Of a stretch of DNA of 64,000 nucleotides, positions 46,431 to 57,399 are shown piece after piece (positions within the stretch are counted from its first letter, which is position 1; every line of letters begins with the position of its first letter). Made by a program: the position numbers and the translations under genes. The notes below the pieces were generated by a model. It was given only the letters and a program-made list of their open reading frames with translations. It had not been told where the DNA came from and did no database searches. Source of the DNA: Eutreptiella sp. 'Long Island Sound 2002'. Lineage: Eukaryota; Euglenozoa; Euglenophyceae; Eutreptiales; Eutreptiaceae. The DNA is taken from the NCBI GenBank assembly GCA_964036045.1, contig OZ038384.1, positions 59,803,355 through 59,867,354 on the forward strand, read 5' to 3'.

Positions 46431-46537
46431 TCTTAGTGACAAAAACGCCCAACAACAACCACCTTGTACCTTAGGGAACTACCCTCATACCGCATGCTCG
46501 ACCCACCCATAATTCGGGAGAGGGGTGTAGATTAGAG

Positions 46538-46542
46538 GATAT

Positions 46543-46573
<31 letters not shown>

Positions 46574-46580
46574 CACACAT
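46538..46580. repeat. (TA)n/(CA) microsatellite
   Basis: GGATATATATATATATAT continues into ACATATACATATACACACAT. No function is implied. Confidence 0.9.
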
Positions 46581-46689
46581 GGTATATGTGACCCCTGCCC
46601 CCCCCCCCCGGGGTCCGAAGGGCCCCGTGTGAGGCCGCAGGCCCCCAATATGCAAGAATACGACGTATGCCACCCTGTTTACCCGGGTA

Positions 46690-47160
46690 CCCCACCTGTT
46701 TACCCGCCGACCATGGGAAATGTGGTCTGTAGTCTGTAGTCTGTGGATGCTGTCAACCCAAGATAGATGCGGTCTGCCCCAGGTAGACGCGGTCTGCTAT
46801 TGTAGACAGTGTTAGTAGCCACCGCAGGACTCTTGTTATTTAAGGGGGGTGCGGGGGCTGGCCCCGGCGTCGAGCGCAGCGAGCCATAGCGTGGTAAGGG
46901 TTGGTGGTGCATAGGATAGGGGCGAGACGGTCGATAGTCTGTCGACACTGCCTGCCCCAAGTAGACACTGCCTGCCCATTGTGGACACTGTTTGCCTGTT
47001 GTAGACGCGAAGTGCCAATACCTGGGATGGGGGGCGAAGGGCCCCGTCCGGAAAACGGGATGCTAAGGGCGTTTACTCCTGCTAAAATAAGGCACTCGGA
47101 GGCACGAAGGGCTCCCCGACCCCTAGGGGAGGGGGTTTGGTTTGGTTTGGTTTGGCTATC
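46690..47160. repeat. GTAGACACTG-type repeat, second locus, and (GGTTT)n
   Basis: Monomers such as GTAGACACTGCCTGCCCA, GTGGACACTGTTTGCC and GTAGACGCGAAGTGCC are flanked by GAAGGGCCCCGT boxes, as at 10580-11010. The tract ends with GGTTTGGTTTGGTTTGG near 47140. Confidence 0.55.
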
Positions 47161-48100
47161 ACCGGGCCCGTGGTCTCGGGCATCACTCTGACTGTGCACG
47201 CCCGACCTAAGGCATGGGATTGCGGGAGTGTTTCGCCGCCGTTCACGCGTACCCCTGCACGCTTCGCTGACCGTGTGTGCTGAGCGTTGTCCCCTGGTAC
47301 ACCTTCGCTGGACGCCTAGCGCCCTCTGCTGGCCGTCAACCTGATCAAGCACCGGTGATGAAGAACTGCACGATGGTGGCCCGCTGGTGAAATTCCACCT
47401 CCTACATTGCTGCTGGCACATGTACATGGTCCGCCGGTACTACCGCCCAGTCGTGTGTGCCTTCACCTTCCACGGCTATGCATGTGCGGGATCGGGTGAC
47501 CCCGCTGATGATGCGCAGCGACGTCCCCCCGTTTAGCCTCCATGGCGGGTCTAGTGCGTGCAGGGCCCTCCTCCACTTGGGCCTGTGGCACAGGCATCTG
47601 TACCGCGTCGTCACTTCCTCGTGCAGTTCGAAGCAGGGATAGGCCTCCACGCGGGTGCCCCATCCCTAGGTGCGGCGGCACTAGCAATATCCCCGTCTCC
47701 GGGGAGGCCCGAAGAAGCAGCTCCATCCTTGGATGGGGGGCCCGCGACGGCGGCGTACATTTACTCGGTTCGTGTATGCGCCAGTCCATGCGTGCTGAAA
47801 TCTATTTTGAAGTGCACGCGGATCTTCCTCCTCCACACTCGCCCTCCGGGAGGGGGGGGGGGGGGGGGCAAGAGGGTCGGTTGGGGGGGGGGGTCCAAGT
47901 GGGGCAAATCGGGGTGGGTGGGGGGGTGCAGGTTGGGCAATTTGGGGTGTTGGGGGGGGGGGGGCACAGGCTCCCCTTACCTCCCCTTGCCCTCCCTCTA
48001 ACCATACCATCACCATAAACCTAACCCTAACCTTTGCAGCCAGCTAATTTGGCCATGCCAGCCATGTTGATGGGGCTGAACAATATCCCCCAAATTTTGT
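47160..48100. other. GC-rich stretch with poly-G runs, no gene recognised
   Basis: Long G runs occur near 47855-47965. Several frames are open on both strands because of composition. A minus-strand RHALDPPW-like segment near 47540 might be retroelement-derived, but I cannot place it. Confidence 0.35.
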
Positions 48101-48104
48101 TCAG

Positions 48105-48300
48105 GGCTGCTTTTGCTTTTGCTTTTGCTTTTGCCACATTATTGCTCCATTTTAGACCCCAATACTCACTCTCACCCTAGCCTAGGGTGAGAGCTAGGTC
48201 TAGGGTTAGGACTAGGGTTAGGGTTAGGACTAGGGGTAGGGTTAGGTGTAGGTGTAGGGTTAGGAGTAGTCTGAGGGTTGGGGGTGGGCGTTAGAGTCAA
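48105..48300. repeat. (TTTTGC)n and degenerate TTAGGG-like interstitial telomere repeat
   Basis: TTTTGC hexamers at about 48110-48135 are followed at 48187-48275 by GGTTAGGACTAGGGTTAGGG and variants (TAGGTG, TAGGAC). The unit is close to TTAGGG, the commonest eukaryotic telomere repeat. The surrounding sequence continues on both sides, so it is interstitial, not a chromosome end. Confidence 0.65.
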
Positions 48301-48599
48301 GGTCGGGTTTAAGGATAGTGCTGGGGTGCAAAGTGGACAAAATTTTCCTTAGGGCACCTTTGGTGTTCATGGAGCGTCGGGCGCCTTTGGCGCCCATGGA
48401 CGCCTAAGGGCGACATCTTTGGCAACTAACTGTTGGCCGGAGGCCCCTAGGGGGTGGGTGGGTTGGGGGGGGGGGGTAGTTGGCGTCCTTAGAGCCGCGG
48501 AGCCGCGGAGTCGCCCCCCCCCCCCGGGGGGGGGGGGGTATCCCGCCGGCACTTGCCATCTCCTCTTGCGCGCCATCAGTGCTCTCCACTCCTATGCCT

Positions 48600-48851
48600 C
48601 AACCCGCGCCCCTGTACTAAAGGCGGGGCCCGACGGCCCGCACCAGGATCTCCGTGCTCCGCTACTTTGTGCCTAAGGGCTGTCGATGGCACCTCTGCCT
48701 TCTTCCAATGGTATCCTCTTACATTCAGTGTCGCAATGCGCAGCATGAAAAGGGTCAGGCTCGCGCCCCTGGCATCCCCTCTTTGATCAATGTCACTCCT
48801 CCAACCCTCCTCAAAGGAGGCATCATCTGTCGTCGAATTTACTACGATCAC
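48600..48851 (-). pseudogene. LINE-type endonuclease N-terminus
   Basis: From the ATG at 48744-48746 the minus strand reads MLRIATLNVRGYHWKKAEV, the standard first strand of the apurinic-like endonuclease domain of non-LTR retrotransposons (RIATLNVRG). The frame shifts soon after it. A weak match to the next strand (EILV-like) appears in another frame. No reverse transcriptase follows downstream. The piece is a fragment. Confidence 0.5.
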
Positions 48852-51560
48852 TCACAAGAAGGCTTTCGCCTGAGCTGTCCCCATCCGTTGGGACTAGCAG
48901 GTCGGCACACAGGGCCGCGCTCCCCCACCGGCCTCCCTGCTGTCATGACCATTAGGGTCCGCACCCTCGTCTCCACTTGCCCCCGCTAGTTGACCGTTGT
49001 TCCTGCCGGCACCATCGGGGCCCGGATGTGCCTGGTGAAGGCTACCGCCGAGGTCGCACGAGGTGCACCACGTACTCGCCTTCTGAGAGTACGGCCGACC
49101 CAGCCAGTGGGAGCACACTCACCAGGCCTTCCCGGTCATCGCTCTGCGGCTCCCCCGTGGCATACATTGTACTGTACAGTTCGCGGACAACCACCGGCGC
49201 CGTTGCCTACCTTCCCATGTCTCTCCTTAGGGCACACTGGTAGGGCGGTGCACCTCACTTAGGCCAAATCTGCCACCGGGAGCCTTGTTGGAGCTCCTAG
49301 GGTTGCAGGTGTGTGAAAGCTTGTCTGTCCACTGCTGTGCTGAGGTCAGCACGCCGGCCGGGAGGCCGTTCACAAGCCAGGTCGCTGGCGTCCACCATGG
49401 GTGCCACCTTGGCAGAAAGTTGCCCAGCCTCGCCGGCATGTCATCTCCCCAGCGCAGGGCCATTTGTACCAAGGACGTGAGCGCCGATACATCCTCCCTC
49501 TATCCTATGCTGAGCGTCCACTCCGCTCCACTCCGGGAGGCCGTTCATAAGCCACGTCGCTGGCGTCCACCCCGGGTGCCACCTTGGAAGAAAGTTGCCC
49601 AGCCTCGCCGGCATGTCATCTCCCCAGCGCAAGGCCATGTGTACCAAGGACGTGAGTGCCGATACATCCTCCCTTTATCCTATGCTAAGCGTCCACTCCG
49701 CTCAAGTCGCCCATGCTGTCGAGTCTACCCTCGTGTCACAGTGCCGGCTTCTTGCTCGGGCACAAGGGTCTCCGACTCTGTTCACCGTATCGCCAGGTCG
49801 TCCGATCCACTGACTACATGCTACTTGTGGGCTATAGTGGTACTGCCAGCGGAGCGTAGTAGCACCCTCGATGGCCCGTCTCCTCGCACTTGATTTTGGC
49901 CCCGTGCCCATGCTTGGCGCTGACCTCTGCCGAACCCTCCGCACTACTACCTTAGGCCCTCTCCGCAGCCCCTAGGCTGGCTCCTGCGGCGGCTGGCGTC
50001 CTTGTACCTTGTTCTCCTTGCCGGGGTGGTACTTCCAACTCAACCTATCGTTTCAGAGGGCCGCCCCACGCACACTCTGATTCCGTCGCCGCTGTGCGGC
50101 TCTCGCGTGTTTGCCGGCTCTCTCCCGTTCCCGTGGACCTCCGCTGTGGGCCGGAGGCGTGCGGGGTCCCGGCCGTAGCGCCCGGGTGATGGCTCCTAGG
50201 GGGCCTCCCGCTCTCGTGCTGCTTCTGTCTTGTACCGCCTAACTCACTGCCCCCGCGGATGTCGGGCCAACGCTTCGTTTGTGGGCACGCGCGGGCACAT
50301 CCTCGTCACGTCGTTGATTCACGGACCCACGCCCCGTTCTTGCCCGAGTCGGTCCGCACCTTTCTATTTGACTTGGGCCACCTTCTCCGTATGTTCTTGG
50401 CCCTCTTTGGCCTGCCCACCGTTCATCTAGCACTCGCAAGCCGGCTCCGTGCCCAGAAGAGCGGCACCTCGCGCTGCGCGCACTGGGATCCGCCCCTACC
50501 ACGCTCCTGTGAGTGCACCGCCTCCACCCACGTCTTGCGTCTTGCACGTCGGCCCGTCGGCCCCTGGGGGGGGCCTCCCCTGTCGCTCCCTGCACTCGAG
50601 TCACCTCGTTGCCTGCCGCCGCCATGGTGCTGCCATGGCCTCAATCCAAGCGCCCTACACGCCATCTTGGTCGCACCACCGCTGCTGCCGTTGTAGCCTT
50701 CGTGCGGTCGTGGATGCAACACCGCTCTGGCTCCGCCTTGCGTCCTATGTGACCCCATCTCCCCTCACCATCCACCGGGTGCTCCCCTGCAGTCGCGCCC
50801 AGGGCGGGTGCTACAGCGCGTGCTCCTGCTGCTTTTTGCGGCAGCACTCCGCGGGTGCTCTTCGGGTCGAGCGCGGGCGCTGTTCTTGCGCTCCTCGTGG
50901 CAGTCGTGGGGTCTATCCTAGGGAGGCCACTGCCGCCGCTCTCTGCCTGACCCGCTCACATTTCTCTACCTTCGTGCCATGTCACCTTGCACAGCGTGTC
51001 GTCCTCACTGTTGGCCTTTTCGTCCCTCTGCCACGCCCCTTGGTGCATGCACTACTCCACTTTTGCCACCTTGCACTGCTTTGAGGCCCCCCACGTTTGT
51101 TGCGCGAGTCTCGTGACTCCTGCCCATGGTGGAGTGCACCACTGTCTGGGGATGCAGCCGCGCCTTGCCAGCCCGTACTCGGGTGATTGCACCGATCATC
51201 CCTGCCCTCAACGGGCCATAGCGTCCTGGCGCTAGTCTCGCTATATAACACTCACCCGGGCTTCGTCCTGCCAAGGGCCACTGCCCCCCCTAGGAAAACT
51301 TGGCTGATCGTCGCACACCTTGGCGGGGGCTCCGGGGCCACCCTCGTCTGACACCCGGCACATGGCATATGGCGCCCCCACTGGCATACTGCCGTACCGT
51401 TGCGCGGCTGCTAGGCGGGAAGGGGGGCTGGTCCCTTAGGGGCCAAGCCATACCTGGCCGAGCCCCAGGCGACGTCTCTGGGCGCTGAGGGGTGGCTGCA
51501 CTGCGACCGTCCATGCTCCCCGCACCCGCCCCCAACACCCTGGGCCCTGGGTTCATTCAG
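48851..51560 (-). other. GC-rich, CpG-dense stretch, possibly degenerate LINE ORF1
   Basis: This block differs sharply in composition from its flanks and precedes the endonuclease start on the minus strand, where ORF1 of a LINE would lie. Repeated frames such as ALRWGDDMPARLGNFLPRW occur twice because of an internal 175-bp duplication. No zinc knuckle or other family signature was found, so the assignment is speculative. Confidence 0.3.
49365..49715. repeat. 175-bp tandem duplication
   Basis: GGTGCCACCTTGGCAGAAAG at about 49400 recurs as GGTGCCACCTTGGAAGAAAG at about 49575. The following 130 bases are over 90% identical by eye. Confidence 0.8.
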
Positions 51561-51639
51561 CGTGCCCGCAGCCACTGTTAGACCACGTCCTCGTACCTTG
51601 GCGGCGCCGTCCCCAACTCAAGGTGGCTCCACAATATGG

Positions 51640-52700
51640 CTCTAAAGTACGTGCGAAGGGTACAACCTGGAGCATAGATGTGGGAAAATGGGCTAAACTC
51701 GGTCAAAATGGACTCCAAATGTGCGCCATTGCCCCGCTTGACTACCCCAAATGGCCCAAGATCATTTTTGAACAAACACATTCTTGAGCCATTGTTGACG
51801 TGTTTTTTGTCACAAAATGGCCCATTTTCAAGGCTTTTAGGAACTTTGAGGGGCCAAAAAAAGACCCAAAACGAGCTCGAAATGGGCTCATTTCAATGTT
51901 TTGTGCCCCCGAAATGGTCGACGATCAATTTTGGAAAAACACATTTTTTGACCTATTTTTGAGCCATGTTTGGTCCCAAAACGGTCCATTTTCAAGACAT
52001 TTTGGTATTTTCCATGGCCCAAAACACATTACCACGGTCTCAAAACGGGCTGAAAACACTTGTTTGAGCATCCCGTGGTCGAGGAAAAGATTTGGAAAAA
52101 TGTTTTTTTCCCCGCCCTGGGACCCCAGTGGACCCACCGTTGGCCCCCACCGTGCGCGAGCCGGGCTGCCCTCCGGTTCCACAAGGTGACCATTGGTACG
52201 GGGGTCTAGGCGTCTCGTTGGGCGAATCTGAGACTTGGAAAATACAAAAAGTGGGGGGGAGGGGGGCTGGCGGGTGGACTAGGTGCCATTGGTATTTGGT
52301 TTTGAGCCACGTAGCCCAAGATACGGCCCGTTCTTGGTTTTGGGGCTGTTTGACACAAACTGCGCACCTTTTTCGCCATTTTTGGTCGTTTCTCATACAT
52401 ATCATGGAGTTAGAGGGCAACAAAGGGCTCTTTGTCACAGAGGTCACGGCGGACGTGCATCGTGGCAAACGTTTGGGTTTGTTTGGCCGTTTTCAACGGG
52501 TTTCAGGGCCGTTTTGGGCGAAAAAAGGCTGTTTTGGGGCAGAAAAAGCGCAGTTTTGGGAGGGTACCTCCCGCCTTGGCGCCCCCGCCCCCGCCCCGGG
52601 CTGCCACCGGTGAGGTTTTGGCTCAAAACTTGGATTTGGCAAGGGCACCACCTAGGCTCCAGGATGGCTAGACTAGGGAAGGATCGGAGGCGTTGGGACG
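51640..52700 (-). repeat. Dispersed GGTCAAAAATGGGTC family, copy D (inverted)
   Basis: Read on the minus strand it starts at 52690 with CTAGTCTAGCCATCCTGGAG, passes the GGCAGCCCGGGGCGGGGGCG box and the CCCCACTTTTTGT box, and ends in AAAATGGGTC-type units near 51650. This is the same module order as copy C. Confidence 0.8.
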
Positions 52701-54510
52701 GAGCAACACCCAAAACGGAAAGGTGGGGTGTTTGCTTGTTGCTTGTTGCCGTTGGGCCGTAAGGCCCGCCGTTCGCTGTCCGGCCGCGGGGGAGGGGCTC
52801 CGCGGCCGCCAGTGACGCTCAGCCGTAAAGCTTACCCCGATGATTATGTTTAGAGATTAGCCTTCCCGTACTGTTGGCAACGGACGAAGTTCCGGACGAA
52901 CCAAAGGCATATTTGTGGATGGCAAGTCGGGCCCTACAAAACTATAGTCAGGCTTTTTTTTTTACTGGCCCGAATCCGGAGATCCGCTTAAAAAATCGCG
53001 AAAAAAGAAATTTCACGAAATCCGATTTCGTCTGCATTTTTGCGAACGGCATCGAAAAACGATCCATATTGCATTTGGAATTTCGAAAAATGGATCCGAT
53101 TTTGCAGTTTGGCGAAGGGTTCAAATTGCGAAAAAACGTCAATTTTCGAAACGCGGGTCATCTGGCGACGCAAATGGCGCCGCGCCTGTGGCTCATCTGG
53201 CCCGGATTCAAGCATCATCATCTCCGGACAACTCCCCGGGTCGCGGAAAAAAAAATTTAGCTCCAAACGACCCGGTGGCGCCAAGATACGGCCGTTTCAG
53301 TGAGACCGATTTGGGCGAAAAATCGCATTCTTCAAAACGTGGTCGGTACGGAATTCGGCGCTGCGCGAAGACAACCTTGATTTACGCGGCTGCCCCCCGA
53401 TCAAATCGAGGCCCTACTGTTGCCCTTCGATATGTACTATGTGGCTTTGACCTTGTGTTCGTATGGTCATAGAACGGGAGGCGTCAAGTGGAGGGTTTTG
53501 GAGCATGCTGTCAGCGCTAAAAACAGGGTGCGTTTTTCAGCCATCATGTGTCTCCCCCCAAGTGATACTGCGAGCAGCCCCGGATACACTTTCCGTCAAA
53601 CCTTTTTTATCAAGGTCCTTCGTGGTGTGTAGCACGTGTTGCGTTAGTATTTGGGTCCGCGAGGTTATAAAATGCAACCGTTTGGTGCGTTGGAGGTTTG
53701 ACATTTGGCACTTTTTTCAAGTTGCGTGGTCGCGTATTTTGGGCGGCATTTGGACATGTCGTTAAGTTAGGCCTCGACAAGTTGCTCATTACGATCGTTG
53801 AGAGATGTAGACGAGAATGACCGGGGGGTGGTATTTGGCAGCTCCAAATATTCGGCGCAAAAAATACGGCAAAAGGTACTTTTTTTGCGCCGCTGTGAGC
53901 AACCGTTTTGCTAATTTTTGCAGTGACTGTTCAATGAAGCATTCCTGCGGTTAGGTATGAATTCATCACGAACCAAAGCGGGTACGGTTGTGTACAACGG
54001 ACCAAAAGACCTCAGAACGGGGCGGTGGTTTGCTTCGTCAAGTGCTATAATTGAGGTATTTTGTAAGTTGGAGGTTTTGCACGTGTGTTGGTAGCAGTCA
54101 CGTACCGAGACCATGGGACTGCGAATGAAGCACGGTCCAACAAACCAATGGTTCCGTTGGGCACGAAACGAAAACCAATAGAAGCAGTGGACTAAGGGCT
54201 TCAACAATTGTTAGCGTCAAGAAGAAACAGACGCTTGCTGTTCTTGGAAAAAAATCCGTTCAGGGTTAATTTTTTTGGCTACCAATTTTGAACGAAACCG
54301 TGCCCATGAGACCTATACCTTTTTACAACCAGCAATGTTCCATCCTCGGGCCTCAAGCAGTGGAACAAACATGATCTATGTCTTGCTCCGACACACAGTG
54401 CTGGTGAGTTTTGTTCTTTGCGTGCTTTGGTAGAAGAAACACACAACTTTTTTGCGTCGGTGGTTTCAAGGTTGCGTCCAAAACTGCAGCGGTTATCTTG
54501 GAGACTTCAT
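52700..54510. other. Stretch without a recognised gene
   Basis: From 52930 to 53310 the sequence is rich in TTTTTGCGAA- and CGAAAAA-like words. A 128-codon plus frame there is probably composition-driven. From about 53800 it turns AT-rich. A minus-strand frame at 53911-54207 (SIIALDEANHRPVLRSF) is protein-like but unrecognised. Confidence 0.35.
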
Positions 54511-54516
54511 GTGTTT

Positions 54517-54561
54517 CTAGGCTTGGGAAGGAGGAGCATAGCGAGTCCTTCCCAAGCCTAG
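54517..54561. repeat. Perfect 16-bp inverted repeat (hairpin)
   Basis: CTAGGCTTGGGAAGGA at 54517-54532 and its exact complement at 54546-54561 surround a 13-base loop. Chance occurrence of a perfect 16-bp arm at this spacing is low. It could be a fold-back element, a structured RNA or a replication-associated cruciform. It has no T tract downstream that would mark a simple terminator. Confidence 0.8.
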
Positions 54562-55094
54562 TCACAAGCCTAATGCCATGGATTCTTTTAGGTTGTCTTT
54601 CTTTCTTTTTTAATTTCTTTCTGATTGCGTTTGCTGCAATATATATTATGTTTCCTTAGTTTGTATTGTTTTAATGATGGATCGCACAAACAGAGAAACT
54701 ATTTTTTTTAGCAGGTGTAGTAGCATGTGGTGATGTTGGTTGGTCCTTTCCTTTCGTCATCTTATTTTTGGATTCTGAAAAAGAATATAATGTGTACTAA
54801 AATCAATCTGTGGGAAGAAAAGTACGATCTAACACAATCTGCATCACAATGAACAAGAGCTATGAATTATGCAATCTTTGATGTCCATTTTGATGACTAT
54901 TGTTACTGAAACAGTAGGATATGATTCAATTAAACTATATCCATGGTGCTTCTAATGACGACGCTAAGGGTACACTTGTATCGATGGCTTTGGGCATGTC
55001 ACGTGGAAGTGACTAACACTACGTACCACCTTCCCGCCGGGTCTTGTCGCGGGTGGGCGGGCCGGGCCTCCATCAGCGCTTGTTGTTGTTGTTA

Positions 55095-55285
55095 GCTAAA
55101 GTTAAGGGGAGAGGGGTGTAATAACATATATTGTCAAACGAGCACCGTCTTACGCGTCAAGGCAGGTGTAATATTATCACCCGTAATACACCCATTACAC
55201 GTCCGGCGGTGTATTATCATTATGTGTTGTAAAAGCACATTTTCGACAGCTCTGCTTATACCTCTCTATCTCTCACCTCTATTAC
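55095..55285. mobile_element. MITE-like element, copy 2
   Basis: The left end reads TTAAGGGGAGAGGGGTGTAA, then ATTGTCAAACGAGCACCGTC. The right end, inverted, reads GTATAAGCAGAGCTGTCGAA. The core CGTCCGGCGGTGTATTATCA matches the 35.2-kb copy. No coding capacity. Confidence 0.5.
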
Positions 55286-57155
55286 CCAGTCCTGCCACAC
55301 ACTGTTCTATGCTCCGAGGTTCGACGTTCAAAATTGTGGATTTTTTTGGGAAGTGCAACGAAATGGAACACCCTGCCCATGGGAATCATGTATGGAAATG
55401 AGTGTGCCCAATCTACCCACACACAACGGGTGAATCTCGGCACTGCTTACATCCACCACCAACAGTGATCCATCAGCAACTGGCAGTGGGGTGGTTGGCA
55501 TGACATGGGCAAGGCCTCAGGTGGTAGATGCTGCACTACAGCACAGTGCCATCCAAGAGAACAACACTGCAGGAAAAGAGACTTACCACCACAGGAATAC
55601 CTGAGCCCGCTGAATCACTTCGCAGAGGTTGTCAAAAGCATGCAGGCCTGCATATGCAGGAAAATACCACCCTGCCTCATTTGGGGCCAGTTGCATACCA
55701 TACCCCAACGGGTTATATTTCCGGTTTAAACCCTTGCAAGTTCCTCATCTTGTCCAATAAAAATATCCCCCAATGAGCATTTGGTTGGGAACCCCCTTCG
55801 CCCCCTCCCCCCAACCTGAAACCCACTTTTTGGGGGTGTGGGCGGGGGGGGGGGCTTTGAGGGGATGTCAAAAACCATGAGTCTTTTGGCTTTTGCAATT
55901 TTTGAGCTGAAGAAAAGTTTTCAGGTCCCAACTCCATAAGGCTGGGTGATGTTGAAGGGGATGAACACCTGTGGCGACACAGTTTATGCATTTTGGAGAC
56001 CTTAATGACCGTGCGGTGCCCCCATAGACGGGTGGGATTGGGGATGCTGTGATAAGATGCCCATGGTAGGACACAAAAGGACATGTTTTGCGGTCTCTAG
56101 CCCTGCATAGGGCCTGTCAGGGACCGCTTGAAAGACACAGCCACTGCTTGCACTGTAACCAGTCTGCATGGGTTGGCTTGAAAATTGACTTCTGGTGAGT
56201 CTTTGACAAACCCTGGGGGCCCTTAGGCCAGGCTTGAGTCATCATTTGGGGATAATGCAAGGACCCTGCAAACCCATGGGGAAGCATGAAGCACCAATCA
56301 GGCCACCCTAGCGGCTCCCCATTGCCCACCAACAGGGTGATTTGGGTCATTTTGCACTGTGGTGGGCAAAACATGGTTGGACTACTGCGGCCACTGTGCA
56401 CAAATCTAGACTTGGGTCCTGTTAAATTTTTTCTTCAGTATGAACTCTTTAACCAATGGCGAAGGTGTGGGCTTTATCTCCGGGTACCGGGATCAGCCCC
56501 CCTTTGGGGCCCCACCAGAGAGGCGTTGACTATTTTCAGGCAGACATGGTTGGCTGAAAATTCGCAATTCTTGGGGGACCATCATCGGCAAACGGTGACT
56601 CAAGCTTGGCCCAAGGCCGCCCAGCAGTCATCGCAGGTCACCCAAAAATCGTGATTTTCCAGCCAACCCATGCTGACCTGAAGATGGTCAACTCCTCACT
56701 GGTGGGGCCCCCAAAAGACAGGCCAACCTGGGGCCCACCATTGGTGAAGGGGTCCGTAACAAAGGAGAAAGATCAACGGGACCAGAGTCTTGTTCCAGGC
56801 ATAGTGGCGTCTATGGCCAACCAAGCAATGCCCAGCCCGGTGCAAAATTGCCGAAAACGGCCCTTTGAGGGACTAGTGGGCCCCAGTAGGAGGGTATGAT
56901 TGGTGCTACAAGGTTCCCCAAGGGTTCATATATACTTCCATTGTCACCAAATGATGACCCACGCCTGGCCACCCAACGGTCATTGGAGGTGAGCACATAA
57001 ATGTAGCACCAATTAGGCCCACCTATTGGAGTCCATCAGCCTTCTCAGCCCATGTGAATAAATGGATGGGGAAAACTCTTGGGCAACTTTACGGCGCATT
57101 GTTAGGGGCAATTCTCTGTGAGGTGGACTTGCCGCAGGCAAGAGAATTTGCGTGC
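55285..57155. other. Stretch without a recognised gene
   Basis: Mixed sequence with a G run near 55845 and short degenerate internal duplications (CACCAATCAGGCC at 56290, CACCAATTAGGCCC at 57006). The last exon of the TXNDC9 gene should lie somewhere below 57400 on the minus strand but was not identified here. Confidence 0.35.
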
Positions 57156-57159
57156 TCTA

Positions 57160-57390
57160 TCAGCACCGCAACCCCGAGGTCTGAACCCTAACCCCAACCT
57201 CACAACCTGAACCCAACCCGAACCCAAACGCCCAAGACCCCGAGCTCAACGCCAGCCTCTCCTCAACCGGAACCTCAACCTCGACCTTGACCTCGACCCC
57301 AAACTGGGTGCTTGACATCAACCCCAACGCCAACCCCAACTTGGTGATCAACCCTGAACTCAACCCCAGCCCCGACCGAAATTGCAACCC
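57160..57390. repeat. Degenerate (CAACCC)n repeat
   Basis: AACCCTAACCCCAACCTCAC, GAACCCAACCCGAACCC and similar hexamers fill the start of the intron that follows the exon ending at 57400. The pattern is a degenerate relative of CCCTAA-type repeats. Confidence 0.6.
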
Positions 57391-57399
57391 TGGTCATAC

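Larger units (their letters stand above)
36925..46440 (+). mobile_element. Helitron-type rolling-circle element with cargo genes
   Basis: The element carries Rep (HUH/two-tyrosine), PIF1-type helicase and SAP domains, plus a J-domain gene and a divergent protease-like gene. It is bounded by a 180-bp tandem array on the left and by sequence homologous to one array unit on the right (37806-37925 versus 46309-46410). A motif, GTACTCTTAACGGAGTTACC, occurs six times on the left and about four times on the right. A 7-bp inverted repeat (TTTCCGT at 46399-46405, ACGGAAA at 46416-46422) precedes TTAG at about 46433-46436 and may be the 3' terminal hairpin. The exact ends and the usual A/T insertion site are not proven. 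In-frame damage suggests this copy is no longer autonomous. Confidence 0.75.

Noticed and set aside
50239-51084. Long open frames of up to 211 codons in the GC-rich block
   Set aside because: Overlapping frames are open on both strands at high GC, with no family motif. They are composition artefacts.
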